Shown: positions 37,320 to 48,292, numbered from the stretch's first letter. The stretch: 64,000 bases of DNA from Advenella sp. FME57 (GCF_014897675.1 NZ_JABUXU010000002.1:186001-250000); one strand, 5' to 3'. The notes: a model not told the origin generated them from the sequence alone. Translations and numbers: made by a program.

Positions 37320-38090
37320 TTATCGAATAATCGTCAAACGCCGATCGATCACTTTGACCAGACGAGAGCAAACTAAAGAGATGACAAAATAGATAGCCGC
37401 TGCGAATATGTACAGCTCAACTGGGCGACCGGTAATGTCGGCGTTGATGCGTGCCATACCCAGCAGGTCATTTAGTGACAACACGGTCACCAGAGACGTA
37501 TCCTGGAAAAGAACAATCATTTGCGTGAAAATCACAGGCAGCATATTGCGGAAAGCCTGTGGCAGCACGATCAGTCGCATTACCTGAAAGTAACGCAGTC
37601 CCAGCGCATAGCCTGCGCCCACCTGCCCGCGGGCGATCGACTGGATACCGGCACGCATAATTTCGCAGAAGTAGGCGGCTTCAAACAGCGTGAAGGTAAT
37701 CAATGCGCAGGTAAACCCGTTCAGTGGCCGCGATACCATCCTGGCAGACTCGTTGCCTTCTATATAGGTGGCCCACATGAAGTCGACCCAACCCAGAATA
37801 TACGGCACCAGGAAGAAGAACCAGAACAGGATCAGGATCAGCGGCAGCGAACGCATGATGTTGACGTAGGAGCCGGCGAACCAACGGAAAATATTGATGG
37901 ACGACAGGCGCATCATTGCCAGTACAGTGCCCCAGATCAATGCCAGAACCGTGGAATAAAGCGTCAGCTTGAGCGTAAAAACCAGGCCTTGCATTAGCAG
38001 TGCGGGCGCGGCCTGCTGGATAACGCCCCAGTCAAAGGCGGCAATGCTGACCGATGAGGCGGAGAGAAGTAAATCTTGAAAATTCATCAT
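37320..38090 (-). CDS. gltK: Glutamate/aspartate ABC transporter permease GltK
   Basis: This 256-residue inner-membrane permease has about five hydrophobic segments. The coupling loop [23 protein letters not shown] matches the EAA-type motif that contacts the ATPase. Blocks [22 protein letters not shown] and [16 protein letters not shown] are typical of GltK. The start ATG 38090 follows GTAGGAGCAC. It lies 6 bases after gltJ and 11 before gltL, so these genes are tightly coupled. Confidence 0.92.
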   Translation of the reverse strand: MMNFQDLLLSASSVSIAAFDWGVIQQAAPALLMQGLVFTLKLTLYSTVLALIWGTVLAMMRLSSINIFRWFAGSYVNIMRSLPLILILFWFFFLVPYILGWVDFMWATYIEGNESARMVSRPLNGFTCALITFTLFEAAYFCEIMRAGIQSIARGQVGAGYALGLRYFQVMRLIVLPQAFRNMLPVIFTQMIVLFQDTSLVTVLSLNDLLGMARINADITGRPVELYIFAAAIYFVISLVCSRLVKVIDRRLTIIR

Positions 38091-38096
38091 GTGCTC

Positions 38097-38861
38097 CTAC
38101 CCTTTTCCTGAAATAAAGCCAGGAACACTGAAGAAACGTTCAACGGCCGACATGATTACCAGAATCAATAAGTTGATGATGACATACAGGGCGGTTGCCG
38201 CCAGGTATGAAGGGAAAGTTTGGAATGTGGATTCCTGCATGGAGGCGGCTGCGCCGGTAATCTCCAGCAAGCCGATGGTGTAGGCAACCGAAGAGTTTTT
38301 CAGCAGGTTGAGCATTTCAGAGGTCAGTGGCGGGGTAATGATGCGCATTGCCATGGGCAACAGCACATACTTGTACATCTGAAAGCGTGTCAGGCCAAGC
38401 GCCGTCGCCGCCATGGATTGTCCGCGCGGCAGCGAGCGAATGCCCGAGGACAGCTGGATGGCAATCCGCGATGAGGTAAACAGCCCCAGACACAAAACCG
38501 CCGGCCAGAAGACCGAATAGGGGTACTGCATGCTGATGATTGCCTTGCCTATTTGTTCTGGCAGCACCTGGGGGATCACGTAGTACCAGAGGAACAGTTG
38601 CACCAGCAGGGGGATATTTCTGAACAGCTCGACATAGCCAGAGCAGATTCTGGACACCAGCCGATTCTGGCTGGTCAGCCCGATACCCACCGCGACGCCC
38701 ATGACAAATGCGAGCACCCACGCGATAGCAGACAGCTGCAGTGTCCAACCGACAGCGGAGACGAATGCCTCCATATAGGTATTCCCGCTGGGGGATATCT
38801 GACAGAACAGGGACGCGTTATCGATATTGGCCGGGTCACAAAATATTGTGGAGATTGACAT
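38097..38861 (-). CDS. gltJ: Glutamate/aspartate ABC transporter permease GltJ
   Basis: This 254-residue inner-membrane permease is the partner of GltK. After a periplasmic N-terminal stretch it has about five membrane helices, the GYVELFRNIPLLVQLFLWYY block, and the EAA-type loop SSGIRSLPRGQSMAATALGL. The N-terminal part MSISTIFCDPANID...SPSGNTYMEAFVSAVGW is typical of GltJ. It follows gltI after 83 bases that contain a terminator-like hairpin, probably lowering permease relative to binding protein expression. Confidence 0.92.
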   Translation of the reverse strand: MSISTIFCDPANIDNASLFCQISPSGNTYMEAFVSAVGWTLQLSAIAWVLAFVMGVAVGIGLTSQNRLVSRICSGYVELFRNIPLLVQLFLWYYVIPQVLPEQIGKAIISMQYPYSVFWPAVLCLGLFTSSRIAIQLSSGIRSLPRGQSMAATALGLTRFQMYKYVLLPMAMRIITPPLTSEMLNLLKNSSVAYTIGLLEITGAAASMQESTFQTFPSYLAATALYVIINLLILVIMSAVERFFSVPGFISGKG

Positions 38862-38893
38862 AATTTGAAACGCAATTTATAGAAAACAAAAAA

Positions 38894-38928
38894 CGGCACA
38901 AAACACAGCGAAAGCGGGTTTTGTGCCG
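38894..38928 (-). terminator. Intercistronic hairpin with T tract between gltI and gltJ
   Basis: On the minus strand CGGCACAAAAC (38928-38918) and GTTTTGTGCCG (38904-38894) form an 11-bp stem over 13 bases, followed by TTTTTTG. It looks like a partial terminator that lets receptor transcripts outnumber permease transcripts, as common in ABC importer operons. Confidence 0.8.
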
Positions 38929-38944
38929 TCGGACAGAGGCCGGT

Positions 38945-39835
38945 TTATTGGTATGTAGCCGGGTCTGGTGAATCTGTAGGATTGGCAAGCGCTTTCTTGA
39001 GGGCTTCCGACATAGGCAGATTCATATTGATGTTTTTCGGAGGAATGGGATTTTCAAACCATTTTTTGTAGAGCTTTTCGAGTTCGCCGCTCTTGATCAT
39101 GGCGATCACTGCGTCATCCACCGCTTTCTTGAACTCGGGATCGTCTTTGGGTTGAATCATCGCGTAAGGCTCGGTGGTGAGCGCTGTGTCGCTGACGATC
39201 CATTTGTCAGGATCTTCAGAGTTGGCAACCAGGCTGGCCAGCAACACGTCATCCATGAAGAACGCTTTGGCACGACCGGCCTGAACTGTCAGGAAGGCGC
39301 CCGCATGGTCTTTCGAAGGAATAATATTCATGCCCAGGTTTTCCTTGGCATTGGTAGCGGCGAGCCATTTGATGTTGCTGGTGCCGGCCGTGGAGGTCAC
39401 CGTCTGGCCTTTGAAGCCGGCGACATCCTTAATATTGTCAGCCTTGGCCGAGACGAAGCGGGTAGCGGTCACAAATGTGGTCGGCGCAAAGCTGACCTGT
39501 TTCTGGCGTTCAGCATTGTTGGTTGCCGAGCCGCAAGCCAGGTCGATCGTACCATTCATGATCAGGGGAATTCGGCTGGCCGAGGTCACGGGAACCTGTT
39601 TGATAGTGAGTTCTGTGCCCAACTGTTTTTCCAGCGCTTTGACGATGCCGTCGCAAATTTCCTTGGAGTATCCAATTGGCTTTCCACCGTCCAGATAGGA
39701 AAAGGGTATAGAGGAGTCACGATGACCCAGAGAAATTGTTTTTGTACTTTTGATTTTGTCCAGACGGCCTTCGGCGTGGGCGGACAAACCAATTGAAGAA
39801 ATAAGTGCAGCAAGCACGAGACTTGATAACTTCAT
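38945..39835 (-). CDS. gltI: Glutamate/aspartate periplasmic binding protein
   Basis: This 296-residue receptor has a Sec signal peptide (MKLSSLVLAALISSIGLSAHA, cut after AHA). The mature part contains KTISLGHRDSSIPFSYLDG, IGYSKEICDGIVKALEKQLG, IDLACGSATNNAERQKQVSF and a C-terminal LPMSEALKKALANP. It closely follows the GltI (YbeJ) pattern for L-glutamate/L-aspartate. It is the first gene of the minus-strand operon gltIJKL. An inverted repeat of the AGGGT/ACCCT type lies about 50-70 bases before the start and may control the operon. Confidence 0.93.
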   Translation of the reverse strand: MKLSSLVLAALISSIGLSAHAEGRLDKIKSTKTISLGHRDSSIPFSYLDGGKPIGYSKEICDGIVKALEKQLGTELTIKQVPVTSASRIPLIMNGTIDLACGSATNNAERQKQVSFAPTTFVTATRFVSAKADNIKDVAGFKGQTVTSTAGTSNIKWLAATNAKENLGMNIIPSKDHAGAFLTVQAGRAKAFFMDDVLLASLVANSEDPDKWIVSDTALTTEPYAMIQPKDDPEFKKAVDDAVIAMIKSGELEKLYKKWFENPIPPKNINMNLPMSEALKKALANPTDSPDPATYQ

Positions 39836-39884
39836 GGAAAACTCCTTTATAACGGTGTTGCTAGTATGAACGAAATGCTCATGC

Positions 39885-39907
39885 TTAGGGTTCAGGTTTT
39901 ACCCTAA
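39885..39907. promoter_or_regulatory. TTAGGGT-N9-ACCCTAA inverted repeat upstream of gltI
   Basis: TTAGGGT (39885-39891) and ACCCTAA (39901-39907) are perfect 7-base arms with a 9-base spacer, 50-72 bases before the gltI start. The arms match those of the 7-2-7 repeat before the dadA riboswitch, except for spacing. Confidence 0.4.
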
Positions 39908-40242
39908 TTTTTGACAAACTGTCTTTTGGACTAAAACTGCAATTCTATTTTTAATGGATTTTAATGTACTTTAAAACAAAATATACATATAGATACACAT
40001 TGCATTATGGTGGCATTACTACGCACCAAAGCGATTTTGCCGATGTGCAAAACCGGTGCGGTTTGCTGGTGGCGCCAGTATGGCGCGCGCGGGAAAAATG
40101 TATTGCTGATGCGAAACCGTCGCTGCCACGATGAATGACATAATCACATTTGCATTTCCCCCGCATATGCCCGGGGGCAGCGCGTTGGCAGGAGGCTCGC
40201 AACGGTAGTTGCTGCCATAACCACAACCGTAGCCGTAGCCTG

Positions 40243-40278
40243 CAGCCGCAGCCACAGCCACAGCCACAGCCACAGCCA
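40243..40278 (+). repeat. Hexanucleotide repeat (CAGCCA)x5 plus one variant unit
   Basis: One CAGCCG (40243-40248) is followed by five exact CAGCCA units (40249-40278). Looser AGCCGT units lie just upstream from about 40230. Simple repeats of this size are prone to slippage. It lies in non-coding DNA some 320 bases before psd. Confidence 0.85.
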
Positions 40279-40597
40279 CTCGGCAACTGTGACAACGCAT
40301 AACAATAGCTGGAGAGGGTGCCCTGAGGTTCAGGGAGCTGGCATGTGGAAACAATGCAGGCAAAGGGTGCCTGCGACGATCGTCTGGCAAATGCTGCGCT
40401 GCCTTGAGGGCAAAGTGTGGGCCAGCAGCGTGTTGTACTTCGCTGATTCGGGCGGGTCTGGCACAGCGGGCATCATTGCACCGATCGCCAGGAAAATGCA
40501 GGGTGCAATACAAAAATTACACTTTTGGTGTATCCCCATTCTCCGCTGCAGGTGTTTGCGACTAAAATGACGTTTTAATCAGCCGGTTTCCAATTGC

Positions 40598-41281
40598 ATG
40601 TATAAACCCTCCTACCCGCATCCTGTTCTGGCCCGAGAGGGCTGGCCCTTTATCGCCGGCTCCCTCATTCTGGCGCTGTTGGTGTCGTGGTGGTCCATTG
40701 CTGCAGGGCTGATCTTCTGGCTGCTGGCCATTTTTGTGATTCAGTTTTTTCGTGACCCGCAACGCCAGGCGCCTGACGGCGAACGCGTGGTGCTGTCACC
40801 GGCTGACGGCCGGATTGTGTCGGTAGACAAAACCACCGACCCATATACCAAGCAACAGGCCCTGAAGATCAGCGTGTTCATGAATGTATTCAATGTTCAC
40901 TCCAACCGCTTCCCGGTTAGCGGGCGGGTAACCCAGGTTCAGTATTACCCTGGTTCTTTCGTTAATGCCGCGCTGGACAAGGCGTCGGTCGAGAACGAAA
41001 GAAACGCGGTTCATATCGCGCTCGATTCCGGCGAGCAGGTGACTGTTGTGCAGGTTGCCGGTCTGGTGGCCCGCCGCATTCTGTGCTATGTCAAGCCGGG
41101 CGATAGCCGGCAGGCCGGAGAGCGTTATGGATTCATTCGTTTCGGTTCACGTGTCGACGTCTATCTGCCACCAGCTTCCCGCCCGCGGGTAGCCATTGGC
41201 GATAAGGTGTCGGCCACTTCTACTGCACTGGCTGACCTGCCCGAACCGGCTTCATCGGTCAATCAAAGCGATACGTTATGA
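40598..41281 (+). CDS. psd: Phosphatidylserine decarboxylase proenzyme
   Basis: This 227-residue short-form (type II, archaeal-like) phosphatidylserine decarboxylase makes phosphatidylethanolamine at the inner membrane. It has one or two N-terminal hydrophobic segments ([31 protein letters not shown]), then [14 protein letters not shown] and the metal/lipid block [16 protein letters not shown]. The autocleavage site is [11 protein letters not shown], where Ser184 becomes the pyruvoyl cofactor of the alpha chain. Its stop overlaps the pssA start by 4 bases (ATGA), as usual in beta-proteobacteria; the two enzymes act consecutively. Confidence 0.95.
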   Translation: MYKPSYPHPVLAREGWPFIAGSLILALLVSWWSIAAGLIFWLLAIFVIQFFRDPQRQAPDGERVVLSPADGRIVSVDKTTDPYTKQQALKISVFMNVFNVHSNRFPVSGRVTQVQYYPGSFVNAALDKASVENERNAVHIALDSGEQVTVVQVAGLVARRILCYVKPGDSRQAGERYGFIRFGSRVDVYLPPASRPRVAIGDKVSATSTALADLPEPASSVNQSDTL

Positions 41282-42204
41282 ACGAAAATCTGCCACGTCC
41301 GCGCAGCGCTATTTATCTGCTGCCCAATGCATTTACGACGGCCAATTTGTTCGCCGGCTTTTATGCCGTGGTGCAAGCCATGAACGGGCGTTTCGAGGTG
41401 GCAGCCATCGCCATTTTTGTCGCGATGGTGCTGGACGCCATGGACGGTCGCGTGGCGCGGCTGACCAATACCCAGTCAGCTTTCGGCGAGCAATATGATT
41501 CCATGTCCGATATGGTGTCTTTTGGTATTGCACCGGCGCTGGTCATGTATGAATACCAGTTGCAGGCACTGGGACGCTGGGGCTGGATCGCTGCCTTTAT
41601 ATACGTGGCTGGTGCGGCGTTGCGTCTGGCTCGTTTCAATACCAATATCGGTGTGGTCGATAGCCGGTTCTTTCAGGGGTTGCCCAGTCCCGCCGCGGCG
41701 GCGCTGGTGGCCGGTTTTGTCTGGCTGTCGGTCGATAATCGTATCCCAGACTATGAATCGCTGGCCTGGCTGGCCTTTGTGCTGACGGTATACGCCGGTA
41801 TCTGCATGATTTCAAATGCGCCGTTTTTCAGCGGCAAGTCTCTGGCGCTGGAGAAAAAGCTGTCGCCGCAAAACATCATGCTGGTGCTGGTGCTTATTTT
41901 TGCTTTTGTATCGTCCGATCCTCCCATTGTGCTTTTCCTGTTGTTTATTGTGTATGGGTTGTCGGGTTGGACCGTGTGGTATTGGCGCTGGCGTCGGGCG
42001 CAGCAGTTACACGATAGCCGCCGCGAGAGCAGGGAGGCAGAGGCTGCAGGCGCAAAGCCAGAGGACGCTGCGACGGTGCATAAGGCGGATCAGGCGGATC
42101 AGGCGGATCAAGCTGGTCGGTCGCAATCGCCGACGCGCAATGAACCGCATATTGCGGAGTCACCGGACCAGGACAAACCCAAAGACTGGTTCAAAAAAGA
42201 CTGA
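41278..42204 (+). CDS. pssA: CDP-diacylglycerol--serine O-phosphatidyltransferase
   Basis: This 308-residue integral membrane enzyme makes phosphatidylserine, which Psd then decarboxylates. The CDP-alcohol phosphotransferase motif is complete: D56-G57-xx-A60-R61-x8-G70-xxx-D74-xxx-D78. About seven hydrophobic segments follow. The C-terminal ~70 residues beyond the last helix are an unusually long charged tail ([17 protein letters not shown]) containing an Ala-Asp-Gln repeat from a 9-base repeat at about 42083-42112. The catalytic domain ends near residue 240. It overlaps psd by 4 bases and ends at an 11-bp hairpin shared with the convergent lipoprotein gene. Confidence 0.95.
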   Translation: MNENLPRPRSAIYLLPNAFTTANLFAGFYAVVQAMNGRFEVAAIAIFVAMVLDAMDGRVARLTNTQSAFGEQYDSMSDMVSFGIAPALVMYEYQLQALGRWGWIAAFIYVAGAALRLARFNTNIGVVDSRFFQGLPSPAAAALVAGFVWLSVDNRIPDYESLAWLAFVLTVYAGICMISNAPFFSGKSLALEKKLSPQNIMLVLVLIFAFVSSDPPIVLFLLFIVYGLSGWTVWYWRWRRAQQLHDSRRESREAEAAGAKPEDAATVHKADQADQADQAGRSQSPTRNEPHIAESPDQDKPKDWFKKD

Positions 42205-42208
42205 CCAG

Positions 42209-42233
42209 GAACGTGCCGGAATCCGGCACGTTC
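42209..42233. terminator. 11-bp perfect hairpin between pssA and lipoprotein gene
   Basis: GAACGTGCCGG (42209-42219) and CCGGCACGTTC (42223-42233) flank an AAT loop. It lies between convergent stops and touches the stop of the minus-strand gene, so it may serve both. The T tract is weak. Confidence 0.65.
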
Positions 42234-42845
42234 TTAAAAGCCCATGATTTCAAACTCATGGTCATAGGCGGGATCTGGGCCGGGATGGTGGTGTGTTACC
42301 TGCTGGCCGTCACGGCCCAGATAGACATACATCAGTGAGTTCCAGGCATTGGCCTGCTTGTAACGATATTCCCAGACCACTTCATTTTTCTCGCCCAGCC
42401 CCACGCGGGTCACCTTAGCGGGTGGGCCGAACTCGCAGGTGACGTCCTGTGGTGTCCATACCCCCTTGTCCAGCTTGCGAAAATTCTCATCGGTCAGGAT
42501 GGATTCCATCCGATCGGCGATGCCCGCGCTATTGAAACGCGTACCGTAAGCATATTGACCGTTGGGCTGCTGGGTCCAGATGGCCCGGGTGCCGCCATCG
42601 GCGGTGGGGCAGGTGAAATTGGGCGACCCCATGGTCTCCAGGACGACGGATTTTGGCGAATTGGGCGGTACGTCCCGGTAACTGGCGCAAGCACCCAACG
42701 TCACGCAAAGGCCAATCAGACTCACGGTGCGCAGCAGTTTGCGCGGCGCAGCCGCCTGCGAAAAAAACGGACTTTTGCGCCGGCGGTGCAGGCCAGTGTT
42801 GGAAAAAAAGCCCGGAAATTGGGAAAAACAACGGAAATTAGGCAT
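42234..42845 (-). CDS. Predicted lipoprotein, function unknown
   Basis: This is a frame of up to 203 residues. A lipoprotein signal ends in LGAC (Cys near residue 53 of the longest frame): RKLLRTVSLIGLCVTLGAC. The remaining ~150 residues (ASYRDVPPNSPKSVVLETMG, TRAIWTQQPNGQYAYGTRFN, TWT-PQDVTCEFGPPAKVTRVG, EVVWEYRYKQANAWNSLMYVYLG) resemble small outer-membrane-lipoprotein domains of the BamE/SmpA type, but the match is not certain. The N-terminus before the signal is ~35 residues long and basic, so the true start may be internal and use a rare codon; no ATG lies nearer. A DUF-like family common in Burkholderiales is likely. It is convergent to pssA. Confidence 0.7.
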   Translation of the reverse strand: MPNFRCFSQFPGFFSNTGLHRRRKSPFFSQAAAPRKLLRTVSLIGLCVTLGACASYRDVPPNSPKSVVLETMGSPNFTCPTADGGTRAIWTQQPNGQYAYGTRFNSAGIADRMESILTDENFRKLDKGVWTPQDVTCEFGPPAKVTRVGLGEKNEVVWEYRYKQANAWNSLMYVYLGRDGQQVTHHHPGPDPAYDHEFEIMGF

Positions 42846-43368
42846 ATTTGAACCTGTATGGCTAAGGTTTGCGTGTGTTTTCGGGCTGAATCATATATAA
42901 TTGTCGGTCTTGACTGAAAGCCAAAAATGCAGCCCTGCATGGCATCTGACGTGTTCATTGTAGCGTGTAAATCCGCAACAGGACAGATCAGAGCGAGTAT
43001 GGTGGGGTACGCAGTCGTCTATCCGGGCAAAAGTGTATGCCGTATTTCCGGGAACAGATGCTCAGCGCGGCGCAATCAATCGTGCATCAAAACCAATGGT
43101 TAATATGACAGTTGTTTTTTAGCTGTCGGATCGCTGGGGCTGTTGCTGATCGTTTGCTTTGCTTCTCGCAAAGTCCTGACACGGTAGTGACCAGGCTTGC
43201 TTGGAAGGCCAATGCAATCACAAACGCCGGTGTCGGCAGATATATCCATCAGGCTATTTCTGTTTTATGCTTATGGTGGTTCGGTCGGGAAATTATCCGA
43301 TATTTTATTTTTAATACTTCACGGTAAAACGCCTCGGTTTTACCGCCAGTTAATGAGGCTTATTCGAT
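42846..43368. other. Intergenic region upstream of rpsO
   Basis: No gene was recognised in these 523 bases. It contains the rpsO 5' leader with the hairpin at 43322-43345. A smaller dyad GACAG-N11-CTGTC lies near 43107-43127. Promoters for rpsO and, on the other strand, the lipoprotein gene must lie here, but I see no clear consensus pair. Confidence 0.45.
43322..43345 (+). promoter_or_regulatory. Hairpin in rpsO leader, candidate S15 autoregulatory site
   Basis: CGGTAAAAC (43322-43330) pairs with GTTTTACCG (43337-43345), loop GCCTCG, ending 23 bases before the rpsO start. S15 represses its own translation by binding a structured leader in several bacteria, with different folds in different groups. 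Position and stability suit that role; the match is not proven. Confidence 0.5.
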
Positions 43369-43638
43369 ATGTCAGTTGCTGATATCAAAAAATCTGAAAT
43401 TGTTACTCAATACGGTCGCGCTCAGGGCGATACAGGTTCTCCCGAAGTGCAGGTTGCATTGCTAACCGCTCGTATCAACGAATTAACCGGTCATTTCAAA
43501 GAACACATGAAAGACCACCACTCACGTCGTGGTTTGTTGCGCATGGTTAGCCGTCGCCGTAAACTGCTCGACTACCTGAAAGGTCGTAACCCTGACGCTT
43601 ACCGCTCACTCATCGAAAAACTCGGTCTGCGTAAGTGA
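43369..43638 (+). CDS. rpsO: 30S ribosomal protein S15
   Basis: This 89-residue primary-binding protein of the 30S central domain attaches to helices h20-h22 of 16S rRNA. Visible blocks are [65 protein letters not shown] and the end [11 protein letters not shown], which is the standard S15 layout. The gene precedes pnp, as in E. coli and most proteobacteria, with a terminator-like stem between them that probably sets the relative amounts. Confidence 0.98.
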   Translation: MSVADIKKSEIVTQYGRAQGDTGSPEVQVALLTARINELTGHFKEHMKDHHSRRGLLRMVSRRRKLLDYLKGRNPDAYRSLIEKLGLRK

Positions 43639-43660
43639 TATTGGGTTTGCGCCCAACACA

Positions 43661-43703
43661 AAACCGTGCAGAGCGCCAGGCTGGCGCCTGGCACGGTTTT
43701 TTT
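43661..43703 (+). terminator. Terminator between rpsO and pnp
   Basis: AAACCGTGC (43661-43669) pairs with GCACGGTTT (43691-43699), with an inner GCGCCAG/CTGGCGC stem, and is followed by a run of seven Ts. It corresponds to the rpsO terminator position known from other proteobacteria; partial read-through or a second promoter would feed pnp. Confidence 0.85.
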
Positions 43704-43797
43704 ATTGTGCCGGAACGGGGTTTGGACGCGTACACAGAATCGTGGTGTGCGGCTGAAAACGGACAGATCTCTCTGGCTTTATTGTAAGGATTGAAAA

Positions 43798-45960
43798 ATG
43801 TTTAACAAAGTGACCAAGTCGTTTCAGTATGGCGATCAGACTGTTGTGCTGGAAACCGGCGAAATCGCCCGCCAGTCTTCAGGCGCCGTTGTGGTTTCAA
43901 TGGGTGATACCGTTGTGCTGGCCACCGTCGTTGCAGCAAAAAATGCCAAGCCTGGACAGGATTTTTTCCCGCTTACCGTTGATTATGTAGAGAAAACCTA
44001 CTCTGCCGGCCGTATTCCCGGTGGTTTTTTCAAACGCGAAGGCAAGCCTTCCGAAAAAGAAACACTGACGTCCCGCCTCATCGATCGCCCTTTGCGTCCG
44101 CTGTTTCCTGAAGGTTTCTATAATGAAGTACAGGTCATTATTCACGTGCTGTCGGTCGATCCGCAGGTTGATCCCGATATTGCGGCACTGATCGGTAGTT
44201 CAGCTGCGCTGGCCGTGTCCGGCATTCCGTTTGACGGCCCTATCGGCGCTGCGCGCGTGGGCTATACCAATGGTCAGTATTTGCTGAATCCGACACAGGA
44301 CCAGTTGGTGGATTCAGAAATGAACCTGGTTGTTGCCGGTACCGAAAATGCCGTGCTGATGGTTGAGTCCGAAGCCAAACAGTTGTCCGAAGAAGTGATG
44401 CTGGGTGGCGTGGTGTTTGGCCATGAGCAAATGCAGGTTGCAATCAATGCCATTCATGACCTGGTGGCCGAAGCCGGTAAACCCGAGTGGGACTGGCAGC
44501 CAGAAGTCAAAAACGAAGCGCTGATCGCTGCGGTGACCGCCGCTGCCGAATCGGGCTTGAAAAGCGCCTACGAAATCCGTCAGAAACAGGAACGGACGGC
44601 CAAACTGCGTGAAGTGATTGCCGGAGTTAAGCAAACGCTGGCTGAGCAGGCAGCGCAGGCTGGTCAGGATGCACCTGATGGGGTTGCGGTCGACGATATT
44701 CTGTTCGATCTGGAATCCAAAATCGTGCGTGGCCAGATCCTGGCTGGCGAGCCTCGCATTGACGGTCGTGACACCCGTACGGTACGTCCTATCTCTATCC
44801 GTCTGGGCGTGTTGCCTCGTACCCATGGCAGCGCACTGTTCACCCGTGGTGAAACTCAGGCGCTGGTTATCGCTACGCTGGGCACCAAGCAGGATGAGCA
44901 GATTATTGACTCGGTGATGGGCGAACATCGCGACCGTTTCATGCTTCACTACAATATGCCTCCGTATGCAACCGGCGAGACCGGTCGTTTCGGCGTACCG
45001 AAACGCCGTGAAATCGGCCATGGCCGCCTCGCCAAGCGCGCACTGATTTCAACGCTGCCTGCCCACGAAGATTTCCAGTACACCATTCGCGTCGTATCTG
45101 AAATTACAGAATCTAACGGTTCTTCATCCATGGCTTCCGTTTGCGGCGGCTCACTGGCCATGATGGATGCGGGCGTACCTGTCAAGGATCACGTGGCCGG
45201 TGTGGCCATGGGCCTGATCAAGGACGGTGGCAAGTTTGCTGTGCTGACCGATATTCTGGGCGACGAGGATCACCTGGGCGATATGGATTTCAAAGTGGCC
45301 GGCACTAAAAATGGTATCACTGCGCTACAGATGGATATCAAGATCCAGGGCATTACCAAGGAAATTATGCAGGTCGCACTGGCTCAGGCCCGCGAAGGCC
45401 GCATGCATATTCTGGGTAAAATGACCGAGGCGCTGACCGGTTCGCGTGAAGAACTATCTACCTTTGCGCCGCGCATGTTGTCCATGAAAATCAATCCGGA
45501 AAAAATCCGTGATGTGATTGGCAAGGGTGGCGCCACGATTCGTGCGCTGACAGAAGAAACCGGTTGCCATATCGATATCAGCGACGAAGGCGTGGTCACT
45601 ATCTCCAGCGCCGACCTGGACAAAGCCAAGGAAGCCGAGCGTCGTATCGCTGAACTGACTGCCGTGGTTGAAGTGGGTCAGGTCTACGAGGGTACCGTAC
45701 AGCGTCTGCTGGACTTTGGCGGTATCGTGCAGATTCTGCCTGGTCGTGATGGCCTGTTGCATATTTCTGAAATCGCCAACTACCGTATTGCCAACATCAA
45801 TGATGTGCTGACAGTAGGACAGAAGGTCAAGGTCAAGGTTATTGAAGCTGATGATCGCGGTCGTTTGCGTTTGTCAGCCAAGGCATTGGGCGGGCTGGAA
45901 GGTGCGCAGGAAAATGCGCCGGCAGAAGGCGGCGAGCCGTCTGAAAAACCTGCTGAGTAA
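43798..45960 (+). CDS. pnp: Polyribonucleotide nucleotidyltransferase (PNPase)
   Basis: This 720-residue 3'-5' phosphorolytic exonuclease is a core component of the RNA degradosome. It has two RNase PH domains: the first with [25 protein letters not shown] in it, the second with [16 protein letters not shown]-type blocks ([14 protein letters not shown]) and [16 protein letters not shown], whose acidic residues bind the metal. A KH domain lies at about 555-620 ([22 protein letters not shown]) and an S1 domain at about 625-690 ([25 protein letters not shown]...GLLHISEI). AAGGATTGAAAA precedes ATG 43798. Transcribed with rpsO in part; a strong terminator follows at 46071. Confidence 0.97.
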   Translation: MFNKVTKSFQYGDQTVVLETGEIARQSSGAVVVSMGDTVVLATVVAAKNAKPGQDFFPLTVDYVEKTYSAGRIPGGFFKREGKPSEKETLTSRLIDRPLRPLFPEGFYNEVQVIIHVLSVDPQVDPDIAALIGSSAALAVSGIPFDGPIGAARVGYTNGQYLLNPTQDQLVDSEMNLVVAGTENAVLMVESEAKQLSEEVMLGGVVFGHEQMQVAINAIHDLVAEAGKPEWDWQPEVKNEALIAAVTAAAESGLKSAYEIRQKQERTAKLREVIAGVKQTLAEQAAQAGQDAPDGVAVDDILFDLESKIVRGQILAGEPRIDGRDTRTVRPISIRLGVLPRTHGSALFTRGETQALVIATLGTKQDEQIIDSVMGEHRDRFMLHYNMPPYATGETGRFGVPKRREIGHGRLAKRALISTLPAHEDFQYTIRVVSEITESNGSSSMASVCGGSLAMMDAGVPVKDHVAGVAMGLIKDGGKFAVLTDILGDEDHLGDMDFKVAGTKNGITALQMDIKIQGITKEIMQVALAQAREGRMHILGKMTEALTGSREELSTFAPRMLSMKINPEKIRDVIGKGGATIRALTEETGCHIDISDEGVVTISSADLDKAKEAERRIAELTAVVEVGQVYEGTVQRLLDFGGIVQILPGRDGLLHISEIANYRIANINDVLTVGQKVKVKVIEADDRGRLRLSAKALGGLEGAQENAPAEGGEPSEKPAE

Positions 45961-46070
45961 GCCATACCGGCAAAGAGTATTGTTTCGTCAGAAGCAATAC
46001 TCTGGTACCGCAGGCCGTTGCGGTGTTGGCAGTTGATGTATCACTGGTAAACGTAAAGGCCGTGCAAAAA

Positions 46071-46104
46071 AAACTCCTGATCAGAAATGACCAGGAGTTT
46101 TTTT
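46071..46104. terminator. Bidirectional terminator between pnp and gdhA
   Basis: AAACTCCTG (46071-46079) pairs with CAGGAGTTT (46092-46100), with As before and Ts after, so it can serve both pnp and the convergent gdhA. Confidence 0.85.
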
Positions 46105-46164
46105 ATTGTGTCTCAGGCCAATCGATTGCAGCGAGCGCGACAATCGGTTGGCGGCAATCGTAGA

Positions 46165-47884
<1,720 letters not shown>

Positions 47885-48292
47885 TCAGCCTGTAATTGCG
47901 GTGATACCGGCTATGGCTGTTTCAGCGTCCTGGCTGGCCTGGACACCTGATACGCCGACAGCGCCAATGGTCTGGCCATCAACCACAACAGGCACGCCAC
48001 CTTCGAGCATGCCTGAAATGGCTGGTGCCGACAGAAATGCGTAGCGACCATTGTTGATCATTTCTTCGTAGCCTTTGGTTTCGCGGCGGCCCAGCGCTGC
48101 TGCATGGGCTTTGGCCGGCGCAATATGGGCGGAAACCGGCGCAGCGCCATCAAGGCGTTTCAGGGCCAGCAGATGGCCGCCATCGTCAGTCACGGCGATG
48201 GTCACGGCCCAGTTGTTTTTGCTGGCGTGCGCGGCCGCTGCATCGATGATTTTCTGTACGTCTTCCTGGACGAGAACGGGCTTGGTTTTCAT
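47885..48292 (-). CDS. GlcG/HbpS-family protein (DUF336)
   Basis: This 135-residue protein begins MKTKPVLVQEDVQKIIDAAA and contains WAVTIAVTDDGGHLLALKRLDGA, APVSAHIAPAKAHAAALGRRET and PVVVDGQTIGAVGVSGVQASQDAE. This is the GlcG/HbpS (DUF336) pattern. HbpS binds haem and iron outside Streptomyces cells, while GlcG belongs to the glycolate locus; the role in beta-proteobacteria is mostly unknown. ATG at 48290-48292 is used with CGGAGCC before it; a 30-residue longer frame lacks conservation and has a poor start. It is in the same direction as the fused 2-oxoacid oxidoreductase, about 300 bases downstream of it, but a strong hairpin lies between them. Confidence 0.87.
   Translation of the reverse strand: MKTKPVLVQEDVQKIIDAAAAHASKNNWAVTIAVTDDGGHLLALKRLDGAAPVSAHIAPAKAHAAALGRRETKGYEEMINNGRYAFLSAPAISGMLEGGVPVVVDGQTIGAVGVSGVQASQDAETAIAGITAITG

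Larger units (their letters stand above)
39836..40597. other. Long divergent intergenic region between gltI and psd
   Basis: No gene is supported in these 762 bases. A 165-codon minus frame runs through the hexanucleotide repeat (40243-40278), but has no good ribosome binding site and codes for arginine/cysteine/histidine-rich low-complexity sequence. The region holds the gltI-side inverted repeat (39885-39907), an AT-rich stretch at 39908-40015 likely containing the gltI promoter, and the simple repeat. Confidence 0.5.

Noticed and set aside
40019-40513. A 164-codon minus frame through the CAGCCA repeat, with glycine/tyrosine/cysteine-rich sequence
   Set aside because: It has no good ribosome binding site, and low complexity explains the open frame; other frames across the repeat are equally open.
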